In this document: piece after piece, positions 23,072-31,188 of the stretch
How positions within the stretch are numbered: the stretch's first letter is position 1
Layout of the letters: each line of letters starts with the position of its first letter
Notes under the pieces: generated by a model
Told to the model about the DNA's origin: nothing
Seen by the model: only the letters and a program-made list of their open reading frames with translations
Database searches by the model: none
Program-made: the position numbers and the translations under genes
Assembly (NCBI GenBank): GCA_043719475.1
Contig: JAYSTS010000319.1
Coordinates: 1 to 35,871, forward strand
DNA: 35,871 nucleotides
Source: SYFY01 sp043719475
GTDB lineage: Bacteria > Pseudomonadota > Gammaproteobacteria > Pseudomonadales > Azotimanducaceae
Direction: 5' to 3'

Positions 23072-23476
23072 ATGGGTGTTGTTTTGACCAAGGCGGGCAT
23101 CGATTTAGGGCTGGTGACCCGGGAGCCTGCGAAGATGTTGACCTTCTATCGCGATGTGCTTGGGTTTCGCCAGGAGCCGGATACGGCGTTTCCGGGTGGT
23201 GGTGTCATGCATCGTGTGTGGTGCGGTGAAAGCCTCATCAAGATTGTTGCTCCGGCCAAAGCGCCAGAGACTTCGGCGCCAACCGGCGGGCTCACTGGGG
23301 CCACCGGGATGCGTTACTGGACGATTTCAGTGAGCAATCTCGAAGCCATGGTTGAAACCTGTCGTACGGCCGGATCAACGGTGGTGGTCGAACCACGCGA
23401 GGCACGTCCTGGTGTAAGGATTGCGATCGTGCTTGATCCGGACGGCAATTCGGTTGAGTTCCTGCAAAAAACCTGA
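23072..23476 (+). CDS. VOC family protein (glyoxalase/bleomycin resistance fold)
   Basis: A 134-residue vicinal-oxygen-chelate protein made of two beta-alpha-beta-beta-beta modules. Module one includes LVTREPAKMLTFYRDVLGFRQEP and module two ends in ARPGVRIAIVLDPDGNSVEFLQ, with the C-terminal metal-ligand Glu in the usual place. Family members include glyoxalase I, ring-cleavage dioxygenases, epimerases and antibiotic-binding proteins, and short single-domain members dimerise. GGGAGG lies within the end of the cyclophilin gene just before the ATG, so the two are coupled. Substrate unknown. Confidence 0.88.
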   Translation: MGVVLTKAGIDLGLVTREPAKMLTFYRDVLGFRQEPDTAFPGGGVMHRVWCGESLIKIVAPAKAPETSAPTGGLTGATGMRYWTISVSNLEAMVETCRTAGSTVVVEPREARPGVRIAIVLDPDGNSVEFLQKT

Positions 23477-23486
23477 GTCAAATCCT

Positions 23487-24503
23487 GTGCCAGTAACCAA
23501 TACGCAGGTCTGTCTCGCCGCTTATCCACGCGGCGCGGTCAGGCCCGACGACTTCATTCTGCGGCAAGCCGATGCACTGACCCCGGGCAGTGGTGAAGTC
23601 CTGGTGCGCAACATCTACCTGTCCTGTGACCCGTACATGCGCGGCCGCATGACGGGCGGTGTGGGTTATGCGGCTGGTTTTGCACTGGGTGAACCGATAC
23701 CGGCGCGGGTGGTTGGTGAAGTTGTCGACAGCCGACATCCTGATTTTTCGGTCGGTGATCTGGTGTGGGACTTCCTGCGCTGGGAGAACTACACGCTGGT
23801 TCGCGACGTCACCAATCTGCGCAAGATCGATCCGGCGCTTGGCCCCATCAGCCACGCGATTTCCGTACTCGGCATGCCAGGCAAGACGGCCGAAGTCGGC
23901 ATGCTCGAGATTGGCAAGGTTCGGCGCGGAGAAACGGTATTCGTCTCCGCCGCCAGCGGCGCTGTGGGCTCGGTGGCAGGTCAACTGGCCAAGGCCGAAG
24001 GGGCGAGGGTGATCGGTTCGGCCGGCTCGGCTGACAAGGTGGCGCACTGCCTTGATAAGCTTGGCTTCGATGCGATGTTCAACTACAAGGAAGAACCCGT
24101 GGGTGCGGCACTGGACCGACTGTGCCCGAGTGGCATCGATGTCTACTTCGACAATGTGGGCGGTGAAACACTTGATGCCGTGTTCGCGCGCCTCAAGCCG
24201 TTCGCGCGAATTCCCGTCTGCGGCATGATCAGTCAGTATGACGGTGGTGGTTATGCGCTGCGCAACGTCGGGAACATGGTGGCCAAGCGCGCGATGATGC
24301 GAGGCTTCATCATCTATGACCATATGCAGGACTTCGATGCGTTCCCGGCCCGCATGGCCGATCGCATGCGGCGCGGCGGGGTGCGTTACTTCGACGACAT
24401 CGTTGATGGCATCGAACACACGGCGGATGCGTTCATCGGCATGTTGAAAGGCAACAATATCGGCAAGCGTCTGGTGCGCGTCGGCAACGATTCCACACTG
24501 TAG
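23487..24503 (+). CDS. NADP-dependent MDR oxidoreductase (zinc-independent, prostaglandin reductase/curcumin reductase-like)
   Basis: A 338-residue medium-chain dehydrogenase/reductase of the leukotriene B4 dehydrogenase/CurA branch. Signature segments are LSCDPYMRGRM, SHAISVLGMPGKTAEVGML, the nucleotide motif AASGAVGSVAGQLAK with EGARVIGSAGSADK, and YFDNVGGETLDAV. These enzymes lack the catalytic zinc and reduce C=C bonds of enones with NADPH. The GTG at 23487, ten bases beyond the VOC stop, begins VPVTNTQVCLA and fits family length; the longer ATG reading overlaps the VOC gene by more than 50 bases. It probably belongs to the same operon as the genes on both sides. Confidence 0.9.
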   Translation: MPVTNTQVCLAAYPRGAVRPDDFILRQADALTPGSGEVLVRNIYLSCDPYMRGRMTGGVGYAAGFALGEPIPARVVGEVVDSRHPDFSVGDLVWDFLRWENYTLVRDVTNLRKIDPALGPISHAISVLGMPGKTAEVGMLEIGKVRRGETVFVSAASGAVGSVAGQLAKAEGARVIGSAGSADKVAHCLDKLGFDAMFNYKEEPVGAALDRLCPSGIDVYFDNVGGETLDAVFARLKPFARIPVCGMISQYDGGGYALRNVGNMVAKRAMMRGFIIYDHMQDFDAFPARMADRMRRGGVRYFDDIVDGIEHTADAFIGMLKGNNIGKRLVRVGNDSTL

Positions 24504-24541
24504 TCTGCCTCACTAACACACCGTCTCTGAGGAGCCCAGAT

Positions 24542-25174
24542 TTGATTCTCCATGATCTGCCAGGTGCGCCGAACCCCACCAAAGTCCGTCTCTATATCGC
24601 AGAAAAAAAGGTGCTGGGGGTTCATATGGACCTCGAGATACGCAAGGTCAATGTGTTCAAGAAAGCGAACAAGACACCTGAGTACCTGGGCCTGAATCCA
24701 TTTGGCACGATGCCTGTACTCGAACTTGATGGTGGCGTTTCGATCTTCGAATCGCTGGCGATTATCGACTACCTCGAAGAATGTTATCCGACCCCCAGCC
24801 TGTGGGGCGTGGATCCTGTCTCGCGCGGTTTAGCACGTATGTTGGAACGGGTCGCCGATGTGCGAGTGCTCAATCCAACGGCGACCTATGTACACGCTGT
24901 GAATTCGCCACTTGGGTTCACACCCAATCCGGTGATTGCTGAAAATGCCAAACCCGGATTCCTGCGTGCCTTCGACTATCTTGATGGGCTGCTGGCCGAT
25001 GGACGTCCGTTCCTGGCAGGCGACCACGTGACGGTTGCCGATTGCACCTTGCAAGGCGCGCTTGCGTTCATGCGCTTTGGCAAACTCGAAGATCTGTCGT
25101 CTCACCCCCATCTGGAACGCTGGAGCCGGGACTATCGTGAACGGGCACCCGCACGTGAAGTCCTCATGTTCTGA
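24542..25174 (+). CDS. Glutathione S-transferase family protein
   Basis: A 210-residue GST with an N-terminal thioredoxin-like domain and a C-terminal helical domain. The N-terminus MILHDLPGAPNPTKVRLYIAEKK carries the usual first helix, and the cis-Pro/GSH-binding part reads NPFGTMPVLELDGGVSIFESLAIIDYLEE. The C-terminal domain contains FLAGDHVTVADCTLQGAL, the GST N-capping box. The start is a TTG with TGAGGAG upstream; no in-frame ATG fits. It conjugates or isomerises electrophiles. Its last 11 bases overlap the end of the convergent HCCA-isomerase-like gene. Confidence 0.92.
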   Translation: MILHDLPGAPNPTKVRLYIAEKKVLGVHMDLEIRKVNVFKKANKTPEYLGLNPFGTMPVLELDGGVSIFESLAIIDYLEECYPTPSLWGVDPVSRGLARMLERVADVRVLNPTATYVHAVNSPLGFTPNPVIAENAKPGFLRAFDYLDGLLADGRPFLAGDHVTVADCTLQGALAFMRFGKLEDLSSHPHLERWSRDYRERAPAREVLMF

Positions 25175-25772
25175 TGGCTGTCGCTTCAAATGGGTTCACG
25201 CCATCCATGATGCGTTCGATGGCCGGCAGGTGCTGTCGACCAACATAGAGTTCTCCCGCCACCAGAAACACCGGGGCGTCAAAGATACCGAGTTCTTCGA
25301 CCTGCGCCCGGGCTGCCGCAAGACGCATCTCACCTTCGGCCAGGAAATTCTCCTGCAGATCGTCCACCCGCAGAGCGCGACCCAGCCAGTGGCGATCGAT
25401 CGGCGCAGATTCACCACCCCAGTAGTGATAACCGACAGTGGTGAGGAAGGACGCAGCGATTCCATTGTCGTTGGCCAGCAGTAGCGAGTAGTCCAGCAAG
25501 GGACGATCAACCGACGCGATCGGCAATCGCATCGGAATGCCCTGCCACGCGGCATAACGCTGCTGATCCCGATCGCGATACGCCTGGCGGACACGCTGGT
25601 GACGTTGACTGACGGATTCATCGACCTCAGGTTGCGAACGACGTGGCTGGGGCGCGGTGAACGGTTGCCAGTCGGTGTTCAGATGCAGTCGCTCGATCAG
25701 GTTCAATGTTGGCCGCAATGCCAGCCACGATGGGGCACTCAAGGGGTCAAAAAATATGCCGAGAGTCTGCAT
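25164..25772 (-). CDS. DsbA family / 2-hydroxychromene-2-carboxylate isomerase-like protein (first copy)
   Basis: A 202-residue member of the kappa-GST/HCCA isomerase branch of the DsbA superfamily. It lacks a CxxC motif. A Ser near the start (Ser12 in FFDPLSAPSW) is placed like the catalytic Ser of HCCA isomerase. The typical C-terminus is GIFDAPVFLVAGELYVGRQHLPAIERIMDG. HCCA isomerase acts in naphthalene degradation, but most homologues are uncharacterised and may be GSH-dependent isomerases. AAGGAGA precedes the ATG at 25772, and the 44-bp repeated leader (25786-25829) begins just above it. Confidence 0.85.
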   Translation of the reverse strand: MQTLGIFFDPLSAPSWLALRPTLNLIERLHLNTDWQPFTAPQPRRSQPEVDESVSQRHQRVRQAYRDRDQQRYAAWQGIPMRLPIASVDRPLLDYSLLLANDNGIAASFLTTVGYHYWGGESAPIDRHWLGRALRVDDLQENFLAEGEMRLAAARAQVEELGIFDAPVFLVAGELYVGRQHLPAIERIMDGVNPFEATAIRT

Positions 25773-25785
25773 CAGGCGATCTCCT

Positions 25786-25829
25786 TAACCTTGATTCGAC
25801 AATAATCGGTAACGCTGCAGGCGCACAAC
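25786..25829. repeat. 44-bp leader repeat, copy A
   Basis: Bases 25786-25829 match 33436-33479 at 41 of 44 positions. A shared core is TCGACAATAATCGGTAA and the end is CTGCAGGCGCACAAC. In both places it is followed within about 10-22 bases by REP pairs, so it appears to be part of a composite element. Confidence 0.85.
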
Positions 25830-25838
25830 CCATCGTTT

Positions 25839-26054
25839 TGTGGGAGCGGTCTCCTGGCCGCGATTGTCGGGATCATCGAAGATCGCGATCAGGAGATCGC
25901 TCCCACAGACATTGGGTATCGTGACTTTGTGGTCTCTTGTGGGAGCGGTCTCCCGACCGCGATGGTCGGTGTCATCGAAGATCGCGATCAGGAGATCGCT
26001 CCCACAACTTTTCCAGATCGGGAGATCTCCCAGATCGCAATCGGGAGATCCCAC
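25839..26054. repeat. REP-like repeat cluster 3 (two full pairs plus remnant)
   Basis: Two 69-bp pairs (25839-25907 and 25938-26006) each have left arm, spacer ending TCATCGAAG, and right arm, with 30 bases between them. A decayed remnant of short GGGAGATC pieces runs to 26054. This fills most of the 443-base gap between the two HCCA-isomerase-like genes; 26055-26215 shows nothing recognisable. Confidence 0.9.
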
Positions 26055-26215
26055 AGGACGTTTTTACTCGACGTCCCCTTACTGAATCTGCCAACTTCAT
26101 TGGTTGTGACCTTACGGTTTGATTTCTGCTGCGATCCCGACCTTCTCTCCGGTCAGAAAAAAGTGCGTCCAGCACTTTATTCGACCAACGGGAGCTTGCG
26201 CTCGCTCACGACAAT

Positions 26216-26935
26216 TCAACCACTTGCGTGGTCGATTTGCAGCAGATCATAGGCAATGTCCGGCGCCGGACCGGTTTGCCCGGTCAGCAACCAGCGCACG
26301 GCAGGCAGATGTTCGCGGCCGAAAAAACAGTCGCCTGCGATGACATAGGTAGGCACTCCGAAGATACCGGCGGGATGCAGAGCGTCCTGTAGCTGATCAT
26401 GGATCAGGCGTCCTTCACTGTGTGCAAAGTCATCGAAGCCGCGGAGTTCGACATTGGCGGCAGCCAGGGTTGCTTCGATGACGCTGGCTTGTTCGATATC
26501 CAGTTCGCGTCTCCAGAACGGCGGATACACAGCGTTCAAATAGCGCTCGGCCGCAGCTTGACCCTGTTGCCGAGCCCATAACAAGCCGATGCCCGCCAGC
26601 GATGAATCCCATATTTTTTGGGTTCCATAAAGTGTGATGCCGCGCAGTCGGGCATATCGTTTGGCATCTCGATAGGCATATCGGACGGCATTCCATTGTG
26701 CTGGACTGCGCTTGGATTCGACAACTTTGCCGCTGTTGTCGGTTCGTGCGGAGCCAAGGTAGCTCGGAATGTTCAGCGTGAGTGGCCGCCAGTCGATAGC
26801 GATACCGAGTTCGTGACCCATCGCAATCGTCGGCTCGATGGCGAGATAGGCGTAGGGACTCTTCACATCCACATAGACGATGAGTGGCGCTGAGTGGTGA
26901 GCCGAGGTTTGAGAGGCTTGCAGCGGGTCGATCAT
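26216..26935 (-). CDS. DsbA family / 2-hydroxychromene-2-carboxylate isomerase-like protein (second copy)
   Basis: A 239-residue paralogue of the gene at 25164-25772. The Ser-containing start reads VYVDVKSPYAYLA (Ser26), and the C-terminal signature is AGIFGVPTYVIAGDCFFGREHLPAVRWLL. The central helical insert (SPAQWNAVRYAYRDAKRYARLRG) matches the family. Its ATG overlaps, as ATGA, the stop of the decayed RND gene upstream, so it was once the last gene of an efflux operon. With that operon broken its expression now depends on another promoter, or on readthrough. Confidence 0.85.
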   Translation of the reverse strand: MIDPLQASQTSAHHSAPLIVYVDVKSPYAYLAIEPTIAMGHELGIAIDWRPLTLNIPSYLGSARTDNSGKVVESKRSPAQWNAVRYAYRDAKRYARLRGITLYGTQKIWDSSLAGIGLLWARQQGQAAAERYLNAVYPPFWRRELDIEQASVIEATLAAANVELRGFDDFAHSEGRLIHDQLQDALHPAGIFGVPTYVIAGDCFFGREHLPAVRWLLTGQTGPAPDIAYDLLQIDHASG

Positions 26936-27489
26936 GCCATGGCTCTCCGGTGACTCCGGTCGTGCGTAAAGGAAAACATAACCGGAACCATGAACAACGT
27001 GATGAACGTGACGAAAAACAGTCCCTAACCGATCGCCACAGACATCGGACTGATTATGCTGTTGTAACCACCGATACCATAAGCCGTTGGCAGCACGCCG
27101 CCAAGGGTTGTCAGCGTCGTGATCAGAATCGGGGTTTCCTGGGTCGACTCCGCTTCACCGCCAAGGAGGATATTCACTCCCCGGATGACGGCAAAGTGCG
27201 GGATGAACTCATCGCGCAGGGCGGCCAACTCACCCACGCGTGTTCTGGTCGGCAGTTCGAGCACAGTACCCACATCGCGGCGCGCGCCGATGTCGAACTG
27301 CCGGCGCATCGCCGTGGTGTCGTCGAGTGCGCGATCTTCAGCCACCACTGCACTCGCCGAGCGTGTATTGGCCCGAATGAGATCACCGATTTTCAACACC
27401 AATCCGGCCTGCGTTTCCCGACCGATGCCCCGGCCCTGAATCTCGGCAGCAAGAGTGGCCCGCTGGAAGGGTTGAACAGTGGCATCCAT
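26932..27489 (-). pseudogene. Remnant of an MFP/RND efflux operon
   Basis: The minus strand reads first like the barrel start of a periplasmic adaptor (ATVQPFQRATLAAEIQGR, then GLVLKIGDLI), then, with no adaptor remainder, like RND pump pieces: RDEFIPHF, GVNILLGGEAESTQE and finally PILITTLTTLGGVLPTAYGI with SPMSVAIG. There a TAG (27025-27027) stands where the family has Trp (GWG). The same frame continues GLFFVTFITLFMVPVMFSFTHD to a TGA overlapping the next gene. So a large deletion has fused two genes and a nonsense codon followed. Above 27489, a TAA and a stretch reading KCLTILIALTAAEPAL may be the adaptor's signal region; 27600-27800 shows nothing clear. Confidence 0.75.
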
Positions 27490-27802
27490 TTAGATCGGTG
27501 TGGAGAGGGTGGTGAGAGCAACGTAATGAATCCGCACTCGCACCGATCCCGTGAGCGCAGGTTCAGCGGCGGTCAGTGCAATCAGGATGGTCAGGCATTT
27601 CTGTCCCCTAAGAACAACACTCCGGTTGCGCAGGCCGCCGTTCAAGACTGCAATCATGCTCAACGCGCACCATGTCCCATCTGCACGCCTCAGCACGGGC
27701 AGCGGGCCTTTTCTCACCTGGGCGTGCAACCCAATGTTGCTGGTTGTGAGCGCCAGCCGCATCCCGCATCATCTGGTGATTCAACCAACGGGGGTGCGGT
27801 CA

Positions 27803-29011
27803 GTGGGTGACGATGATCTTCTGTTTGCTGGTCTGAAAGTGCTCGATGTCGGTACCTGGATCGCAGCGCCCGTAGCCACCACGATGCTGGCTGACTATGG
27901 CGCCGACGTGATCAAGGTTGAACTGCCGAATATTGGTGATGCCTACCGGATCTACTCCAGCAGTCCCAGCACGCCGTTGTCCGACAAGAATTACTGCTGG
28001 CTGATGGACGCCCGTAACAAACGATCGCTGAGCCTCAATCTCAAGACCGAAGAAGGCATGGCGATCCTGCATCGGCTGATCGAGGCCTGTGACATCTACG
28101 TGACGAATCAGCCCCTGGCACTGCGTCGCAAACTCGGCCTCAACTATGAGGATATTGCAGCGCTCAATCCACGCATGATCTACGCCTCGCTCACGGCTTA
28201 CGGCGAACAGGGACCAGAGCGGGATCGCGAAGGATTTGATCTGGTTGCGTACTGGTCTCGTTCCGGCCTGATGGATCTGGTGCGGGAAGTTGGCGCACCG
28301 CCGACGTCCGCCCTGCCTGGGCAGGGAGATCACCCAACGGCCGTATCGATGTACGCAAGCATCGTCACTGCACTGCTCAAGCGGGAGCGCACGGGCAAGG
28401 GTTCGCACGTCCATACCTCATTGCTGGCGAATGGCTTGTGGTCGGTTTCGTGTATCGCCCAGGCACGTCTGCTGAACGCCGACTTCACGCCCTACAAACA
28501 TCCCATGCGGGCCGGATTTCAGCGTTGCATGTATCTCACCGCAGATGAGCGGCACCTGCAGTTTTCCATGGTGCGCACGGCTGATGAGTTTGATGCCTGC
28601 ATGATCGTGCTGGAAGCTTACGAATTGCTCGGCGAGGAACGTTTTGCTTCACCCGAAGAACGATATGCGCACGGCGTCGAGTTCATCGACGCGCTGCGAC
28701 CCTTTGTGCGCCAGAAGACCGCGGCCCAGTGGATGGCACTGTTTCGCGAAGCGAATGTGCCGGTGGCGCTGGTGGCCAAGGTGGACGATCTGCCCACCGA
28801 TCCACAGATTCTTGCCAATAACATGCTGATGGAAGCCCCTGCCGAATTCGGCGGTGGGCCGATCATCGACCACCCGCTGAACATTGACGGTCTGGCACGC
28901 GTGCCCTTGAAGGCGCCACCGGCGCTGGGTGAGCACACCCGGGAGATTCTCGCTTCATTGGGGTTTGGCGAAATGGAACTGGATCGGCTGGCAGCCGAGG
29001 GTGTGATCTGA
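27803..29011 (+). CDS. CaiB/BaiF family (class III) CoA-transferase
   Basis: A 402-residue class III CoA-transferase that moves CoA between acyl-CoA and a free acid. The N-terminal motif FAGLKVLDVGTWIAAPVATTML, ADVIKVE, and the catalytic Asp146 in REGFDLVAYWSRSGLM are in the expected places, as is the C-terminal ALGEHTREILASLGF. I prefer the GTG at 27803 (a GGGG-rich ribosome binding site is 8-12 bases upstream), giving normal family length; another in-frame GTG lies at 27794. The ORF extends far upstream over the efflux remnant without homology. It could activate the acids produced by the P450s for beta-oxidation (inference). Confidence 0.9.
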   Translation: MGDDDLLFAGLKVLDVGTWIAAPVATTMLADYGADVIKVELPNIGDAYRIYSSSPSTPLSDKNYCWLMDARNKRSLSLNLKTEEGMAILHRLIEACDIYVTNQPLALRRKLGLNYEDIAALNPRMIYASLTAYGEQGPERDREGFDLVAYWSRSGLMDLVREVGAPPTSALPGQGDHPTAVSMYASIVTALLKRERTGKGSHVHTSLLANGLWSVSCIAQARLLNADFTPYKHPMRAGFQRCMYLTADERHLQFSMVRTADEFDACMIVLEAYELLGEERFASPEERYAHGVEFIDALRPFVRQKTAAQWMALFREANVPVALVAKVDDLPTDPQILANNMLMEAPAEFGGGPIIDHPLNIDGLARVPLKAPPALGEHTREILASLGFGEMELDRLAAEGVI

Positions 29012-29026
29012 TCAGGAGCTGACAAC

Positions 29027-30118
29027 ATGGACCCGATCTCTCAGGCCGCGTTGGGTGCCATAGCTGCCCGAGTCGCCGCACCAAGGACCCTGGTTGGTCC
29101 TGTCCTGTTATTAGGCGCGGTCGCGGGTGCCATGCCGGATATCGATGTGGTGTTCTCTGCGCCGGATGATTTTTTCCGCATGGTGAGGGTTCATCGCGGG
29201 ATCACCCACTCACTGTTTTTTGCGTTCACCGCAGGCCCCATCCTGGGGTGGCTGATCGCACGATGGCGTGCACACAAGGAAGGTGGCCCATCAAACACAC
29301 GCGGCTGGATCCTGGCGATTACGGCCGCGGTACTTTCGCATCCACTGCTTGATGTGCTGACGCCTTACGGTACCCAGTTGCTGCAACCGTTCAGCGATGC
29401 AAGACTCGCGATCCATGCCATGCCGATCATCGATCCGCTGTATACCACGGTGCTGCTGATCGGCTGCATCTGGGCAGCGAGGTCGATTCGTCCGCAGGCA
29501 ATCGCCATTGGAGCGCTGCTGATTTCCAGTGCCTACCTGGCGCTGGGCTGGCAGCTCGGCGTGCAGGCGAGGGAGATTGGCCGTGATGATCTCATCGCAA
29601 CTGGCGTGCAGGTGGATCGCATTGAAGCTTTCCCAACGATCCTGCAACCTTGGCAGCGACAAGTGGTCGCACGCTCTGGCGATCTGGATCGGGTTGGCCT
29701 GATCTCCATGTGGGCACCTTGTACTCCCGTGTGGACCACGACACCATCCGCCAGTGGTCCGCAAGTGGACCTGCTGCTGCAAAGCGATGAAGGCCGGACC
29801 TTCGACTGGTTTGCTATGGGCTGGGTGCATTACACACAGATCTCGGAGGGTGCTGACACGCGCCTGCACGCATCGGACCTGCGTTATGTGTTGTCCGGTG
29901 ATGCCAGCGACAGCGTGTTTTCAATGTCTGCCCGCCTGCGGGTTGATGCTGAAGGTGCATCCAGGGTCGTGGGTGTCGACACATCAGGGCAACGCGGCGC
30001 GGACCCATCCAGGCTGACTCAGGCAATGGCCAGTGTGTTCACACCAACCTGCCGATCAGCGCAGGTGGCCGAGCGGCAGGGCAGTGGACGACTTGATACG
30101 CTCCATGGCAAAGGATGA
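29027..30118 (+). CDS. YdjM-like membrane-bound metal-dependent hydrolase
   Basis: A 363-residue member of the YdjM family (DUF457). It has a short N-terminal hydrophobic region, PDID at 37-40 and the HRGITHS motif at 56-62, then several transmembrane helices including the segment SHPLLDVLTPYG. These His/Asp motifs are the metal site of the family, and the C-terminal part is a less conserved soluble domain. Substrate is unknown; E. coli YdjM is LexA-regulated, but no LexA box was seen here. The gene lies 15 bases after the CoA-transferase gene. Its last 63 bases overlap the 3' end of the Lrp gene on the other strand. Confidence 0.88.
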   Translation: MDPISQAALGAIAARVAAPRTLVGPVLLLGAVAGAMPDIDVVFSAPDDFFRMVRVHRGITHSLFFAFTAGPILGWLIARWRAHKEGGPSNTRGWILAITAAVLSHPLLDVLTPYGTQLLQPFSDARLAIHAMPIIDPLYTTVLLIGCIWAARSIRPQAIAIGALLISSAYLALGWQLGVQAREIGRDDLIATGVQVDRIEAFPTILQPWQRQVVARSGDLDRVGLISMWAPCTPVWTTTPSASGPQVDLLLQSDEGRTFDWFAMGWVHYTQISEGADTRLHASDLRYVLSGDASDSVFSMSARLRVDAEGASRVVGVDTSGQRGADPSRLTQAMASVFTPTCRSAQVAERQGSGRLDTLHGKG

Positions 30119-30523
30119 CGACACGTCGTTGAGTGGCGCGATGGCGATCAGCTTTTTGTAAACACGGTCGTAGTCCTGGATGTCACGCACCATCACCTTG
30201 AGCAGGTAGTCGACCTCACCGCTTAGTCGATAGAACTCCACCACCTCCGGCATGTCGGCAACACCCTGGCCAAATTTGCGCAGCCAGTCTTCGGTGTGGT
30301 TGCTAGTTTTTATGGATACGAACACGGTCACACCCAGACCGATGCGTTCTTCGGATAGCAGGGCCACCCGCTTGCGGATGATCCCGGCTTCTTCCATCTG
30401 CTTGACCCGTCGCCAGCAGGCGTTTGGCGACAGGCTGACCTGCTCGGCCAGTTCGGCATTGGAAAGGCTGGCGTCGTCCTGCAAGAGCGACAGTATCTGA
30501 CGGTCGATGCGATCCAGTTTCAC
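30056..30523 (-). CDS. Lrp/AsnC family transcriptional regulator
   Basis: A 155-residue Lrp/AsnC regulator. The winged HTH is at 1-60 (LDRIDRQILSLLQDDASLSN, then AELAEQVSLSPNACWRRVKQ), and the ligand-binding RAM domain follows (VAFYRLSGEVDYLLKVMVRD-like strands). The ligand is normally an amino acid. It is divergent from the acidic protein gene, so it may control itself and that promoter from the shared 144-base region. The 3' end runs into the YdjM-like gene on the opposite strand. Confidence 0.93.
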   Translation of the reverse strand: MKLDRIDRQILSLLQDDASLSNAELAEQVSLSPNACWRRVKQMEEAGIIRKRVALLSEERIGLGVTVFVSIKTSNHTEDWLRKFGQGVADMPEVVEFYRLSGEVDYLLKVMVRDIQDYDRVYKKLIAIAPLNDVSSSFAMERIKSSTALPLGHLR

Positions 30524-30597
30524 GCGGGTTTCCTCGTCTTGTGTCTGGATTCTCCCACGCGATGACCACAGCGTGACAGGCTTGTGGGAAGTTACGC

Positions 30598-30626
30598 TTG
30601 ACAGGGTGACGGCGCACGCCTAAATA
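30598..30626 (+). promoter_or_regulatory. Sigma70-type promoter for the acidic protein gene
   Basis: TTGACA at 30598-30603 and TAAATA at 30621-30626 are separated by 17 bases. This is a consensus -35 and a good -10 with ideal spacing, giving a start of transcription near 30633 and a short leader before the TTG start at 30668. Confidence 0.65.
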
Positions 30627-30667
30627 GGCCACTTGTCAGGCCAACACTAATATGTGAGGAGCGGATT

Positions 30668-31117
30668 TTGGCGCGCGCCAAGAAGCAGGCCCCCAGTCCT
30701 AAAAACAGCCCTAAAAACAGCCCCAAGGAAAAGGAAGCAGAAGCAATCAAGGCGACCAAAGCTGCCAAGTCGGTCAAACCATCCAGAGAGATCGTCGAAG
30801 ACGAAGAGCTCGGTGATGATTTGCCTGAAGACGATGCGGGTGACGTGGTTGGAGAACTGATTGAAGAAGCCACCGCCGAAGCTGAGACCGAAGAGGTCGA
30901 AGACGAAGACACCGCTGAGGCAGGCGTCGCTGATGATGATGAAGAAGAAGCAGACGGATTTGTCGAGGTTGCCGGTGATGACGATGCACCCGATCTGGAT
31001 GAAGTCCTGAGCAAGGAGGATGGTGTCCGCAATCTGGCGATTCGTCGCGAAATTGAACGGCGCCTGGAAGAACGTCGGCTGGCCAAAGATCTCGACGACC
31101 TGCTGCTCGACGATTGA
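30668..31117 (+). CDS. Acidic, low-complexity protein with PA3496-like C-terminus
   Basis: A 149-residue protein. The first 35 residues are Lys-rich (APSPKNSPKNSPKEKE), and residues 43-110 are strongly acidic (EDEELGDDLPEDDAGD and similar), probably disordered. The C-terminus forms a helix, NLAIRREIERRLEERRLAKDLDDLL, that resembles the short conserved region of PA3496-type putative envelope proteins of pseudomonads. That resemblance is my recollection, so the family is tentative. The TTG start has GAGGAG upstream, and a strong promoter stands before it, so it is likely well expressed. The complementary strand reads as a long ORF, but it is a shadow of the repeats of GAA/GAT codons. Confidence 0.8.
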   Translation: MARAKKQAPSPKNSPKNSPKEKEAEAIKATKAAKSVKPSREIVEDEELGDDLPEDDAGDVVGELIEEATAEAETEEVEDEDTAEAGVADDDEEEADGFVEVAGDDDAPDLDEVLSKEDGVRNLAIRREIERRLEERRLAKDLDDLLLDD

Positions 31118-31188
31118 ACCGGTTGACATGAACACTCGGCACGCCCGTTAACCATGCGTGCCGTCCATCTGATGGATAGTCCCCGCTG

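Noticed and set aside
26170..26190. Similarity of ATTCGACCAA near 26180 to the start of the ferredoxin repeat array
   Set aside because: The match is short, single-copy and without further repeats there; chance is a sufficient explanation.
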